Both the position numbers and the translations under genes were made by a program. This document shows positions 15,983 to 28,100 of a stretch of 64,000 nt of DNA, piece by piece. Source of the stretch: SMBSF63 sp034003545. GTDB taxonomy: Bacteria; Chloroflexota; Anaerolineae; Anaerolineales; Anaerolineaceae. The stretch's first letter is position 1, and every line of letters begins with the position of its first letter. The DNA lies in the NCBI GenBank assembly GCA_964447155.1, contig CAYURM010000002.1, forward strand, positions 62,001 through 126,000. Reading direction: 5' to 3'. Under the pieces are notes generated by a model. That model saw only the letters and a list, made by a program, of their open reading frames with translations, ran no database searches and was not told where the DNA came from.

Positions 15983-18655
15983 TTAGTCGATGCGCTCTGC
16001 ACGCACGACGACCCGCCAGCGGTAATTGCGCGCCAGGCTGTCATAGCTCTGACAGGTGATCAGGGTCAGCCAGTCTGTGTCTTCATGCTGGAAGGTTTCC
16101 TCATCAGATGCATCCACCCGATAACCCACTTCGCGTACTTTGTAGGTCACTTCGTCCCCCCAGGTATGCAGGGTGATCTCGTCGCCGATCTGCAAAGCAT
16201 GCAGGTCAGCAAACGGACCAGGCTTGCCATCGGCCAGGGTAAGGTGGCCCGTCAGGGCGGTATTGCCCTGCCAGCCGGGAAAAGCGCTGCCCTGCAAATA
16301 ACCCAGCTCGCCCTTCAACCAGGTGAGATCCCAGGTATCGCCTGACCGGGGAATGCCCAAAATCGAGGCCTGCACATCAATGGACGGAACATCCAGCCAT
16401 ACATTGCCCATCGCAGCATACTGCTGTGCGAGAGGCTGCGCCGGCAGCAGGGTCATTCCTCCGGGAGCGAAGCCGGCAGCCGGGGCCACAAGCCCGCCTG
16501 CTGCCCCGCCCGTTCCGGCGGGGGCACCAATCGTGATGCTGTCATTAACAGTGTAAATATCAATATTGGAGCCGGGGTCATAATTGCGCTCATGGGAGAG
16601 GACATTAAAGGCCGACTGCGGGGCAGAAACATCACCCGGCAGGCTGGTCCATGCCGCAGCGGTGCTGTTGGTCACGGCAGTGGTACCGGCATCCAGGGTG
16701 GCCTGAAACTCGACAACTGTCGTAGCAGCACCCAGAAGGATCTGGTTCCAGTCCGCGCGCAGCAGCGGATCACCGCTCACGCCAGGCAAAAGATTGGAAA
16801 CTCCTGCATTCTGGTTTTCGCTGGTCGAGGGCACGCCCTGAATGACATCGAGGGAATTAGGCACATAGGTGAGACCGTCCGGCACCATGTCTTCCAGATA
16901 AAAATCGTAGGCATTGGTATTGCTGGTCCCATCATGCTCAAAGGTCAACTGGAAAGTCACGATGTCACCAGGATTGACCACAGACTGATTCACCGTTTTG
17001 ACCAAATCAAACCAGGGTTCAACAATCGTCAATGCGGGCGTGGTAACGGTCTCGGAGTCATTCACATTCCAGGTAATCACAGCCTGATTCCGCAAGGTGT
17101 TTACGCCGCGCACGTTATCCAGACTATCCAGCACCACAGCGCGGTAATAAATGGTAATGGTTCTTTCCACCGGATCTGGATTCATCACATTACCGAGCCG
17201 CCACACAATCTGGCGGCCTTCATTTTCATCCCCTGATCCCAAAGAAAAGACAGCCGGGTTGCCTCCGGTGGGAACCGTTTCATCCGGGTTACAGGTAAAG
17301 CCAGTCGGCAGATTGCTGACCAGGTTTGGCTCCACTACAATTCCAGTGCCAGGGTCATTAATGCTGCCACAATCCACAAAAGCCAGTCCAGGGCTTAAGG
17401 TGTCGGTAATGGTCAGGTCATTCAGTATACTTGTCCCGGGCACGCGCACATTGATCTGATAGGAAATGATTTCCCCAATGGCGACATCCAGCCCGGGGGT
17501 GAAATTCTGATTGGTACCGTCAAGGCTCTTTGAGAAGAAGGGGTCGTCAATATCGCCGACCAGGGAAAGCACCCGATCCGTATTGTTGCCGTCATTGCGG
17601 CAGCCTTCCACCCAGCGGATACCAACCGAATCCCCGCTGGCGGGGTTATTGGCGCCAAACAGGCTGCGCGGGATGGTGGCTTCGATCACATAGGTGCGGG
17701 CGTTATTCTCCAGCTCGCCGCCAGGGAAGACGTACTCATAATAGTCCACATAAGTGGCCGCGCCGAGGTAGTTTGCCAGGCCGACATCCGGGCTGGCCGG
17801 ATCAAAGTTGGTGTGTTCCCAACCGGCAGGCACACGTCCAGATCCACTGGTGGAGGCATACCAGTCAAAGCCGGCAACACCGGTGATATCACTGCCGCCA
17901 GCGTCATAATTGGTTTCGTAGAAGCCCGCGCCAAGATTGGTGTCGCGCATTTCCACCGAACCCCAGCCCAGGGGATGGCCTTGATCGGAATTGCGATCCT
18001 CGTGTACCAGATCAAGGGCGTAGTTATAATGCCAGGGGCCGTAGCGTTCCGTGCGGGCTGTGCCAGCAAACAGACTGAGCGCCAGATCGCCAGGGCGCAC
18101 CCACAGGCGAGGGTCTCCAGTGTTTCCCCAGCGATTGTCGCCCACACCCACTTCGGTGGCGTTGACTCCGGCGATGGTGCCAAAATCCGGGTTGGCGACG
18201 ATAAAAGGCACAGAAGTCACGATGGCGACATAGATATTATTGGCATCATTATCGAAATACATCGCTTCCACGTCGTACCATTCCCCACCTGAGGGATACC
18301 AGTCCTGATCCGGGGTACCCGCCGTGGAAGGATGCTGGATCGTCGAATGATCATCGGGATCAGTCTCACTCCAGTTGCCATACCAGTCCCCTTCGGTGAA
18401 ATCGACCGTGCCGGTATTGAGGGTAGGTTGAAAGCTGTCCCAGTCAAAAGAATTATAGGAGCCGCCATCATGGGGCGGCAAAAGGGACAGGGTGACGCCA
18501 AAATGCGTCGCCAGCAGACCGGTGGCCTGATCGGTTACCGGACGCGGCAAGGGTGCGGCGGCAGCGGGGGTCACCAGAGCCAAAGCGACCGCCATGACGA
18601 CCAGAAAATACAGTTTCTTAATTATGCGGCGTTGTACATTTCGCATCTTCTTCAT
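15983..18655 (-). CDS. Secreted DUF11-repeat protein with fused C-terminal sortase domain
   Basis: 890 residues from MKKMRNVQRR (GGGAGAG before the ATG). A signal peptide ends near PAAAAP. Residues about 30-370 form an Asp/Trp/Tyr-rich domain of unknown family ('TVDFTEGDWYGNWSETDP'). Then come two DUF11 modules ('ISYQINVRVPGTSILNDLTITDTLSPG', 'FDLVKTVNQSVVNPGDIVTFQL'). From about 750 to the end is a sortase with His804 (TGH), Cys868 (TLITC) and Arg879 (YRWR). The stretch before it, APAAGFAPGGMT (724-735), aligns with LPKTGFAPGQFT of the giant neighbour but lacks a usable LPxTG. Extracellular, probably envelope-associated. Fusion of substrate-like repeats to a sortase is unusual. Confidence 0.88.
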   Translation of the reverse strand: MKKMRNVQRRIIKKLYFLVVMAVALALVTPAAAAPLPRPVTDQATGLLATHFGVTLSLLPPHDGGSYNSFDWDSFQPTLNTGTVDFTEGDWYGNWSETDPDDHSTIQHPSTAGTPDQDWYPSGGEWYDVEAMYFDNDANNIYVAIVTSVPFIVANPDFGTIAGVNATEVGVGDNRWGNTGDPRLWVRPGDLALSLFAGTARTERYGPWHYNYALDLVHEDRNSDQGHPLGWGSVEMRDTNLGAGFYETNYDAGGSDITGVAGFDWYASTSGSGRVPAGWEHTNFDPASPDVGLANYLGAATYVDYYEYVFPGGELENNARTYVIEATIPRSLFGANNPASGDSVGIRWVEGCRNDGNNTDRVLSLVGDIDDPFFSKSLDGTNQNFTPGLDVAIGEIISYQINVRVPGTSILNDLTITDTLSPGLAFVDCGSINDPGTGIVVEPNLVSNLPTGFTCNPDETVPTGGNPAVFSLGSGDENEGRQIVWRLGNVMNPDPVERTITIYYRAVVLDSLDNVRGVNTLRNQAVITWNVNDSETVTTPALTIVEPWFDLVKTVNQSVVNPGDIVTFQLTFEHDGTSNTNAYDFYLEDMVPDGLTYVPNSLDVIQGVPSTSENQNAGVSNLLPGVSGDPLLRADWNQILLGAATTVVEFQATLDAGTTAVTNSTAAAWTSLPGDVSAPQSAFNVLSHERNYDPGSNIDIYTVNDSITIGAPAGTGGAAGGLVAPAAGFAPGGMTLLPAQPLAQQYAAMGNVWLDVPSIDVQASILGIPRSGDTWDLTWLKGELGYLQGSAFPGWQGNTALTGHLTLADGKPGPFADLHALQIGDEITLHTWGDEVTYKVREVGYRVDASDEETFQHEDTDWLTLITCQSYDSLARNYRWRVVVRAERID

Positions 18656-18685
18656 TTCTCTCCCTTGTAAGACAAAAATTACGCT

Positions 18686-18800
18686 GTTAAAACACAAAAA
18701 CCAGCCCAAAAGGCCGGTTTCGCTAGTAGCTCCCCAACCGCAATGATCCCCGCAACGGTGAGGAGATCATAGCGACCAATACGTGGCGGCTGGATCCTTG
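18686..18800 (-). promoter_or_regulatory. Structured leader ending in a terminator-like hairpin
   Basis: The 475-bp space before the sortase fusion holds no gene. Read on the minus strand it can form CGCTA...TAGCG enclosing TGATCTCC/GGGGATCA. This is followed by AACCGGCC/GGCTGGTT with a TTTTTGTGTTTT tail (18686-18719), ending about 30 bases before the ATG. A terminator directly in front of the gene it precedes is typical of attenuation or a riboswitch. It does not match any riboswitch class I know (c-di-GMP-I and yybP were considered). 18800-19077 is AT-rich with nothing identified. Confidence 0.45.
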
Positions 18801-19077
18801 CTTCCTGATAAAAAATGATGTATTCAATTAAAAACGCAGAAAAATAGTCTTTAGACCCAATAAAATGATCATGTAAGGATTTACACATAGATATGATACC
18901 CTATTTAATGAAATTATCATCATAATTTAATGGTCTATTAATTTAATCAGGCAGGTCGAGGAAGCAGCGGCTTGCCGTGCTTAAACATAAATCTCGCAAA
19001 ACTGCCAGGGAAAAACTTTTCAGCGCATGTTTTGTATCTTGATGATAAGCATCCTTTAACTGTTCGCCCTTAAAAAA

Positions 19078-19108
19078 TACCTCCCGCAGTAAAAAAACTG
19101 CGGGAGGT
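19078..19108 (-). terminator. Intrinsic terminator of the giant DUF11/sortase gene
   Basis: Stem CCTCCCGCAGT (19080-19090) / ACTGCGGGAGG (19097-19107), followed on the minus strand by TATTTTTTAAG. Confidence 0.9.
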
Positions 19109-19130
19109 TGTGATTTATCTTTCAATCAGC

Positions 19131-22100
19131 CTATTCAGGGGCAATGCTCACCTGAACCGCGCGCACAATCGTGCGCCAGCGGTAAGAATTGCTGAATTCT
19201 TCGTACCCTTGACAGGTGATCAAGGTAAGCCAGGGCTTGGTCTCGTGGCGCAGCGGGCGCAGATCAGCCGGCCTGGTCCAATACACTTCACGCACTTCAT
19301 AGATATATTTTTCACCAAAGGCCTCGACAATAATCTGGTCGCCCCATTCCAACTGATTCAGATTGATGAAAGGTCCTGGCAACCCATCTGCGCGGTAGAC
19401 ATGGGCCGTCAAGCCGGTATTCCCGGCCCAGGTTGGGAAAGCGGTGCCTTCCAGATAGCCCACCTGCCCGTTCAACCAGGTCAGATCCCAACTATCGGTG
19501 CCATAGGGCACGCCAACAATTTGCGACCAGACACCCAATGACGGGATCGACAAACTCATCCCCATCGAATCGTAGCGTAGATGTTCCGGTTGTTGCGCGA
19601 GCGGGGTAAATTGCCCCGGTGCAAAACCGGTCTTGGGCAGTTCATCCGGCAGGGAAAGATCGACCGCAGCGGAAACGCTGTAAATATCCGCCGGGCTGGC
19701 CGGGTCATAATCGCGCTCATGAGCGTAGATGTTATACGGAGAAAGCGGGGCAGAAACATCCCCAGGCAGACTGCTCCAGGCAACATTGGCAACATTCGTC
19801 ACCGTATCCTGGCCGCGGGGGAACTGACCCACCTGCGCCTGGAATTGCACCACAGCCGTGGTGGGCTGTCCGGCGGTGGTCAGCGGGAACCAGGGCCATT
19901 CGACTATCAGTCGGGCCGGGTTGCTGTCATCAAAAGTACCTGCGGGGCCGCTGACAATTTGCAGCGTACCGGGAACATACGTCAAACCGGCCGGGATGGG
20001 ATCGGTCAGGATCACGTCAAAAGCATCGGTCGTGCTGGAACCCGGAAGCTGGGAAACGGTGAGCGTATAGGTAACAATGCTGCCCACGGGCGCCACAGAC
20101 GTGCTGACTTCCTTTTCCAGGCCGAGGTCCGGTTCCAGAATATGAACAGGGACGGCTGCCGCCTGGATCGGCAAGGCACCATTCCAGGTCCATGTGGCGG
20201 TATTGGTGAGATTGTCGCCATTCCGATTGCCCACCACGTCCAGCACAACCACGCGATAGCGAATGATGAGATGCTCGGCAGCCCCGCTGTTGGTCAGGCT
20301 GCCAAAATCGAGCACCATTTCACGGCCGGGGCTGGTGTCAGGAGCATAGGCAGGGTCCGCCGCATCCGGGACATCGCGCACTGTCGCTGCAGCACACACC
20401 GCCGAAAGATCCGTGGAGGGGGGGGCCGCGCCGATCACATAACTGAGGTTGCTCGGTGCAGTATCCGAAACGATGCTGTCGCAGCCCACAAACGCCAGAC
20501 CGGAGTCCAGGGCATCGGTCATTATCAGATCATCCATTGTCCCCGCGGGAACATTGAATACCACTTCATAGGTAAAGACTTCCCCAATGGCCGCATTGGG
20601 TGTTACCGTATTGGCCCCAGGGGTATCCGCGGCAATGATCTTGGTCAGATCCACATTGGGCAATGTAACCAGGGCATCCACATCATCATCTTCGTTATTG
20701 GTGAGGTCGGTATCCGGCCCGTTCGTGCCGTCATCGACGGCTTCCACCGTATTGGAAATGCTGACGATGGCGGCAGGCGGGTTGAGGTCCACCCGGACTG
20801 CAAACTGAAGAGCCGGGGCGGAAGTATAGCCATCCAGGGTGGCGATGGTATATTGGCAAACCGTGCCAGCTGCAGCGCCATCCGCACAGCCCGTCCATCC
20901 GGCGGAGCTGCTGGCCGCCACAAAGGTGGTGTGGTCCGGTACCGTTTCGGTAACGGTGATGCCGGTGGCATCTTGCGAACCGTTATTGCTGACCAGAATG
21001 TTATAGACCAGCAAAGAACCGGGCGTTACCGCGCTCACGCCGTTGCTTTTTTGCACGGCAATATCGGGGGCGGCATCCACCGTGGTAATCGTATCGTCTT
21101 CGTTGTCCGCCGGGGTGGGTTCGTCGCCGTGCGTGCCGTCATCCGTGATCTCCACATGGTTATTGATCAGGGTAATGTTGGCCGGGAGCGGATCAACCAC
21201 ATCCACCGCAAAGTCAACGGTCAGGCCGCTGGCCGCAGCGGCGACACTGGGGATGGTTAAGGTGCAGGCAGTTCCCGCCGCGGCTCCGTCCGCGCACGTC
21301 CAGCCAGGGGTGCTGGCAGTCGCGTTGAAAGTGGTATGGGCGGGCACGGTCTCACTGATGACCACCCCCGTGGCGCCCAGCGATCCGCTGTTGCCATAGG
21401 TGATGGTGTAGGTAATCGTGCTGCCGGCGCTGGCGGAGGTTGTGATCCCGTCATCCTTGCTGATGCTCAAATCAATATTGGCAAAGGTCAGATCAATCGA
21501 ATCGCTATCGCGATGGTCGTCCACGCCGCCGGCGCCCGTGCGCTCGTTAGCATCCGGGCCGGGCAGGGATGTCCAGACCACGCTGGCGGTGTTGGGCAGG
21601 GTCGTGCCGATGGCCGGGGCGGGCGTTGCCAGTTCGGTGTCAAAGGTGATTGTGAGCTGGCAGCCCTGCGGCAGCACAGCTACACGCACATCAACCAGTT
21701 GACCGGCAGTGTTGCTGGTATCTACACCAGTGGCGCAGGCCGCGGGGGCCTGCACAACAGCCAGGTTGGTCGGGGAGACAAAGACTGCGTCCAGGATATC
21801 GCTCACCACTACGTCAAAGGCGGTGGCATTGCTGGCAGGGTCGTGGGTGAGCACCAGCGTATACTGAATGGTCTCCCCCAGGACAGGGCTGGCCAGATTG
21901 GCAGTTTTTTGAATGTCCAGGAGCGGTTCTATCACATTGGCCTGTGCGGTCGAAGCAGCTGTGGTCGTGGTTCCCGCTTGCAGGTAGGCGGAGTTGACCA
22001 GAGCCGTGCCATCCTGGTTACCCACCACATCCAGCACTACGGCCTGGAAACGAATGGTGAAGGAATTGTCGGCATCGTTATTGTTGGCGATTACGAGGGT

Positions 22101-25100
22101 GGAGCCGATGTTAATTTCCAGGTCGTCCCCGCTGCCCACCGGAGGCGCAATCGGGGTAATGGTTACGGGCCCCACTGTACCGGCGAAGCCGGTCGTATCC
22201 ACCACGGTTGAGCCGAGCACGAACTGTAAACCGGCCGGTAGATCATCCGGAATGTAGAGGGAGGGGGTGGTACCTTCGGGCAGGGTAATGCGCAGGGCAA
22301 AAGTGATCACCTCGCCCACTGCCACGGAGGGGTCGATCGTGTGCAAGGCTGAGGTCAGCTCGATCGATTTGCTGAAAGCCGGGTCGGCAATACTGAAGGA
22401 AGTGCCATCCGTAGCAGCATAGTCATCCAGGGAGCCGCCGGGGCCGTCTGCCCCATCCCGCTCGTCGGGGTTCAAGCCCGCGGTGGAGGTCCAGGTAACA
22501 TCGCCGGTGTTGGCGATCAATTGGCCAGGCGAAACACTCTGGTTGAGGGTAACGCTATAGGTGATAACCACGCTGCTTCCGGCTGTATTGGGCACAGAAT
22601 CGATTACCAGGTTGATCGCTGCGGGGGTGGAATTGTTGGTTACCCCCAGCGCACCGCCGTTCAAGGTAACACTCACAGAGGCCGGCAGGAGGGTGACCGA
22701 AGAGGGCAAAGTGTCTACAAAATTGACGTCGTAAGCCGTGGCATGGCTGGCGGCGGTGGGAGCAAGGGTTACCCGGTAAGTAACCGTATCCCCGCCGTCC
22801 GGAGTTACATCAATCGAAGAAATTTCTTTATCGATGCTCAAGACCGGCTCGACCAGATCGAAATCGTCGCTGTCCGTGCTGGAGCGGGCTGTACCACTCT
22901 GGCTGGTATAGGTCAATTCCACATCGTTGACCAGATGGGTGCCGTCAGCGTTGCCGTTCACGTTGGCAACGATCGCGTCATATTCAATCGTTACCGGCAC
23001 AGCCGAAACGACCGTAGTCGTGCCAAAGTCCCAGGTCAGGACAACGGGAGCAGAGCCATCATTCGGGCTGCTGGCGGTGAAACTGGCTGCCCCGATCCCC
23101 GCCGAGACCGTCTGGCTGCCGAAGTCATAAATCAACCCGGCTGGCAAGGTATCGACCACTTTGGCGGCTTGCAAAGTACCCAGCGGGCTGGCAATCGTCA
23201 GGGTAACATGCACCTTGTCGCCAATCGCGGCCTGGGTAACGCCGCCGTCGCTCTTACTGATCGTGGCGCCGGTTGAGGTAACCGTGGCGCTGGCGGTGTC
23301 TTGCACGCCATCCACACCCGGGCGGTCGATGCTGTCGTCATAACTGCGTCCGCCGCCTGCATCCTGCGAGTACCAGTCGGCGTCGATCGTGTTGACATGA
23401 CTGCCATGCAAATACAAGCTGCTTTGGGCTGTGGCCGTGTACACACATTCAATATAGGCGTTTGCGGGCATGGCGGGAATGTCCCACGCCCCGGCCGCGT
23501 TGCTGAAGGTAACCACCCCGCCCGCCACAGATGCTCCCGCGGCAATCGGCGCAGAGAGCACCCCATTAAAGAAGGTGCACTGGTTGGCGGGGGTCAGCGC
23601 ATCAAAGGCTACCCCTGGCGCCAGGATGTCTGCGGCGGTTACATCAAAGGCGGTGGCATTGCCAGTGTTGGTGAAGCACACGGTATAGGTGAGGGAGGTG
23701 CCCGCCTGAATCCCGCTGGCGGGGGTTACCGACTTGGTGGTGGAAATGACCGGCTCGGCTACCGTGGAAGCAGCACTGCTGGTCTGACGCGGGGCCGGTG
23801 TATCGTTCATATAATGATGATCCAGCCAGACATTGTTGACCAGATTCGTCCCCAGAGCATTCGAGGTTACATCCGCCACACGGGCTGAATAAGTGATCGT
23901 GGCATCTGCGGCGCTCTTGTAGGTGTCGCCAAAGTTCCATTGCAAAGTTACAGGGGCGGAGCCATCATTCGGACTGCTGACCGTGGGAACCACGCCCGGC
24001 AAGCCAGCGATCACAGCGTCATTGTTGTAGATCAGACCGGCAGGCAGGTTATCGGTAACCACAGCTGCACGCAGCGTACCCACCGGGCCACCGATGGTCA
24101 GAGTGAAGGTGATGGTATCGCCAATTACCACCTGGGTAACCCCCCCATCATCCTTGGCAATGGTGGGTGCGCCCACGGTAAAGACCGCGGTAGCCGTATC
24201 CTGATTGCCATCCACCCCGGGGCGGGAAATGCTGTCGTCGTAGCTGCGTCCGCCGCCTGCATCCTGCGAGTACCAGTCTGCGTCGATTCCATTGAGATGG
24301 GGGCCATTCAGGTACAGGCTGGTTTGCGCGGTAGCTGTATAGACACATTCAATATAGGCATTCGGGACAGTTACGGGCAGATCCCATTCGCCACCTGGTC
24401 CGCTGAAAGTAAGCACACCGCCTGCTGCTGCGGCCGCCGCGGCCACCGGAGCGGACGCAGAACCGTCAAAATAGGTACATTGGTTGGGGGTAACCAGCCC
24501 GGCAAAACTTATGCCCTGGGCCAGGAGGTCCTGGGCGGTGATGTCATAGGCCGGGGCCGTGCCAGTGTTGGTGAAGCGCACGGTGTACGTCAGGGTATCG
24601 CCTGCTTCAACCCCGCTGGTGGTATCCACTGTTTTGGTGGTGTTGATGATCGGTTCCACAATCGTGGCGGGCACATCCGCGGAAGTAGCCGAAGCGCCGG
24701 TTACTGTAACGGTAAAGGCGTTATTTTTAACGGCTGCATTGGCATTGGCGGGTACATTCGCCACCAATACGTCAAATTCCACGTACAAGTATTCTTCATC
24801 CGTGTCCGTGGCCAGGTCGTTATTGGTGATATCGTCCAGGGTAATGGTAACCAGTTGACCCACCACAGAAACACGCCCGGCGGGGAGATCAAAGGTAGGC
24901 GGCAGGGCATCATTATCGGCGCCAGCCAGGTCAGCCGCTTCAGTAATATCCTGATCGGCGACAAAGGACAGCTTCGCATTTCCGGCATACGTAAATCCGG
25001 CGGGCAGGCTGTCGGTGATGGTAGTGGCACGGAAGGTACCCTGAGGCAGGGCTACGGCCATGCGGTAGCGCACAGTTTCCCCAATGGTCAGGTTGCTGCC

Positions 25101-28100
25101 CAGCGTGGCGGGGTCCGATGTATCCACGATCGACTTGACCAGGCTGAAATTGGGAGCGGTTACCGAGGCAGTGTCGGTATCTTTATAATCATTCTGGGCG
25201 CCGCTGCTGACGCCATCCCGCTCGCCGGTCGTGCTGCCGCTGGCGCCGGGGGTGCTGGAGCCGGTGGGGTTGCCGGTCGTACCGTTGGGGCCGGGCAGGC
25301 TGGTGTAGGTCAGGTTGGCAGTGTTGTCCAACTGCTCGTTCGCGGTGATGACATACTGAATTTCGGCATCATACGTTACGGTTACCTGACAGCCAGCGGG
25401 CACACTGGCAAGGGTAATATCCACGGTGTTGCCCGTGGAAGCTGTGGTGTCCACGCCGGTGGCGCAAGCTGCCGGGCTGCTGACCACGCTCATGCCGCCC
25501 AAATTGGCGGTCATTTCAGGCGGCACAGTGTCGGTAACATGCACCTCAAAAGCGGTGGTGTTATAGGGGTTATTGGCGTTGGAAAATACCAGGGTATAGG
25601 TGATCGTATCCCCGGCCTGCCCCGAAGTGGGGTTGGCGGTCTTGGTCAGATTGGTAATGGAAGGCTCCATGATCCGATGGGCAACAGAATTGGAATTAGA
25701 ACCTACGGTTGCCAGGGTCCCGCTGGCATTGTTCTGGTATGCCCGGAACCGGTTAATCTGCGTTTCACCGGTGTCGTTACTGTTGGCACCGCCGAAATTA
25801 TCCACCAGGGCATTAAATTCGACGATCACGTACTCGTCATTGTCATCATTGTCATTATTGACCAGGATGCCCAGCTTAAAGCGGGGGTCGGTACCACTGG
25901 CATACGTATCAGCATTAGCAGTGGCAGAAGTGCTGATGGCAGCATCTGCCAGAGGGGGGCACGCGGCGGGGATGACCGGCGCAGACCCATCGGCGCTGCT
26001 TCCGGTCAGTTGACAATTTGCATCGGGAACACCCGTTGCGCTAATTCCGCCGGGGGCGCCGGAAGACACAAACGCAGCCTTGGCGGTGTTGTCATTCAAA
26101 AAGACCAGTCCATTCGGCAGAGCATCCACAAGCTGGAAGTTATTGCTGGTGCCTTCCGGCAGGCGCACCACCAGGCGGTAGCGCACGATTTCCCCAATCG
26201 CTACACGGGTTTCGCCAGTGAAAGGAGAAACCGGTTCGACCGTGTGCGCCTCGGATGTACGCACGAGATATTTATTGGCTGCCACATTTGTTACGGTTAG
26301 ATTAACCGCAGCCGAAGCATTGTAATCATCGGGCCCAACCCCGGAACCACGGCGCTCGTCAGAGGCGGGGTTCTCGGCAGAACGATTGTCGATCTCTCCG
26401 TCCAGACTGCTCCATTGGATGGCAGCCGTATTGGGGAATACCTGGGCCGGGCTGACGCAGTAGGCCAGCGTGCCGCTGACCTGAAGGGTGATCACGCGGC
26501 TGGTGCGGGGCATGTCAAAGCTGGTTCCGGCGGGGGTTGCCAGCGTCCAACCTGCGGCGTTGCTGCCGGTCAGGGCGAAATTAGCCGCCGTCACCACACC
26601 CGCCGTATCCGTAACGGTCAGGGTGGGATTATTCAACGCCGAAGCACCGCTGGCACTGCACCGCGGCAGGGGGTCTGTCAGGGTTACGTCAAAGGCATCT
26701 GTTTGACTGCCGGCGGGATTGGTCAGGATGATGGTATAGGTTACCGGATTACCGGCGTCAGTGGTGGGGGGGCTGACCGTTTTGCCGACCGAGACCAGCG
26801 ATTCGATCACGGTTACGTCCTCGGCTGAAACCGGGCCTTCTGAGCCGGTTACCGGGTTGCCATCTGCATCTAGCGTGCTCCAGCTCATCGCCGCGCTGTT
26901 ACGCAGCGTAGTGCCGCTTTGGTTGCCATTCACATTCAGCACCACCGCGGTATATTCAATGGTAACTGTTTCGGGCGTATCATTGCTGTTGGCCGCGTTC
27001 ACCAGGGTTCCCAGCGACCAGGTCAAGGTTTGTCCATTACTGGTTATGACAGGGGTGGTGCTGCCGCTGGCGCTCATGTTGGCCGGGTCAGAGAAGACAA
27101 AGGAATCCTGGCGCACAAAAGCCAGACCCGCATCCAGCGTATCCACAATCCCGGTATCCGGGCTGCTGCCTTCCGGCACGGTCAGGGTCAGGCGGTACTG
27201 CACCAACTCGCCGATCACGGCCTGGGTGTTGCTGTTGACACTGTTATCAATTTCTGTGCCTATCAGGGACTTGGCCATGGCGGGGCTGGCGATTTCACTG
27301 TCGGCGCTGTCCTCAATCGGCTCTTCCACATAATTTTCCCCGCCTTCAGAGCCAGAGTAATGGGTTATTTCCCCTTTATTCTCCAGCAATTGGCCGGGGG
27401 CGACATCGGGGCGCACCATCAGGTCATAGGTAACAATGATCACGTTCTTGCCATTGGTTGCGTCATGTCCCTGGCAGGCGCCACTGCCATATTCCGGGTC
27501 AGAAGGAGGCGGATCCCCGATGCGAATGCCTTGGTCGAAGAAGTCCAGCGGCGTTCCGCTGGTGCCCATGTATTGCAAATTGGAGCCCGTACCATCATCC
27601 AGCGGGGTGCCATCGCCGCGGTAGACTTGCAGGTTAAACCCGCCCAGGCCAATACCCGGCACGGGGATCTGGTAACCAGCGGGTAAAACGTCGCGCAAAG
27701 TGATATCGAAAGCGCCGTTCAAACCCGAGCCCTGGTTTTCGATCACGATCGCAAATTTGACCAGGTCGCCGCCGTCAATCCCGTTCACCCCGCTGCCCAG
27801 CGGGTTGGCGGCCAGATAAGCAGAATTAAGCGGGCTGGCCGTGTTCCAGGGGGGCAACAGCATCCCTGGCGGATTAAAGACAATCGGGCCGGCAATAGGC
27901 GGAGCAGGCGTTACCCCCACATGATCGGTAGAAACTACCGTCTTGTTACCCACCAGAATCGGCTCGGTCAGGGTCAGGTCAATGAACTCATTCTCGGTGG
28001 AGTAAGTGCCGGGGCTGTTGGAGTCCTGCTGCAGGACGCTGTTACGCATGCGCAGCCCGTCCCCAAACTTCTCCGAGGTTACCCGGGCCGTGAAAAGCAG

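Noticed and set aside
18686..18800. c-di-GMP-I (GEMM) or yybP-ykoY riboswitch
   Set aside because: GGGGAG and GC-rich stems superficially resemble these, but the conserved GCAAA/GGGUAGC (GEMM) and yybP loop motifs are missing.
18943..19125. 60-residue minus-strand frame upstream of the sortase fusion
   Set aside because: It spans the terminator hairpin of the giant gene, has no ribosome site and no recognisable content.
19626..19640. LPKTG as an ordinary C-terminal cell-wall sorting signal
   Set aside because: It is followed by about 164 residues of folded sortase rather than a hydrophobic helix and basic tail, so the standard three-part signal is absent.
23940..26300. Very long open frames on the + strand inside the giant gene (also 19581-21260, 27921-29759)
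   Set aside because: They are antisense shadows. The minus frame has coherent DUF11 modules and a sortase, while these translations are Arg/His/Gly-rich with no recognisable domain or ribosome site.
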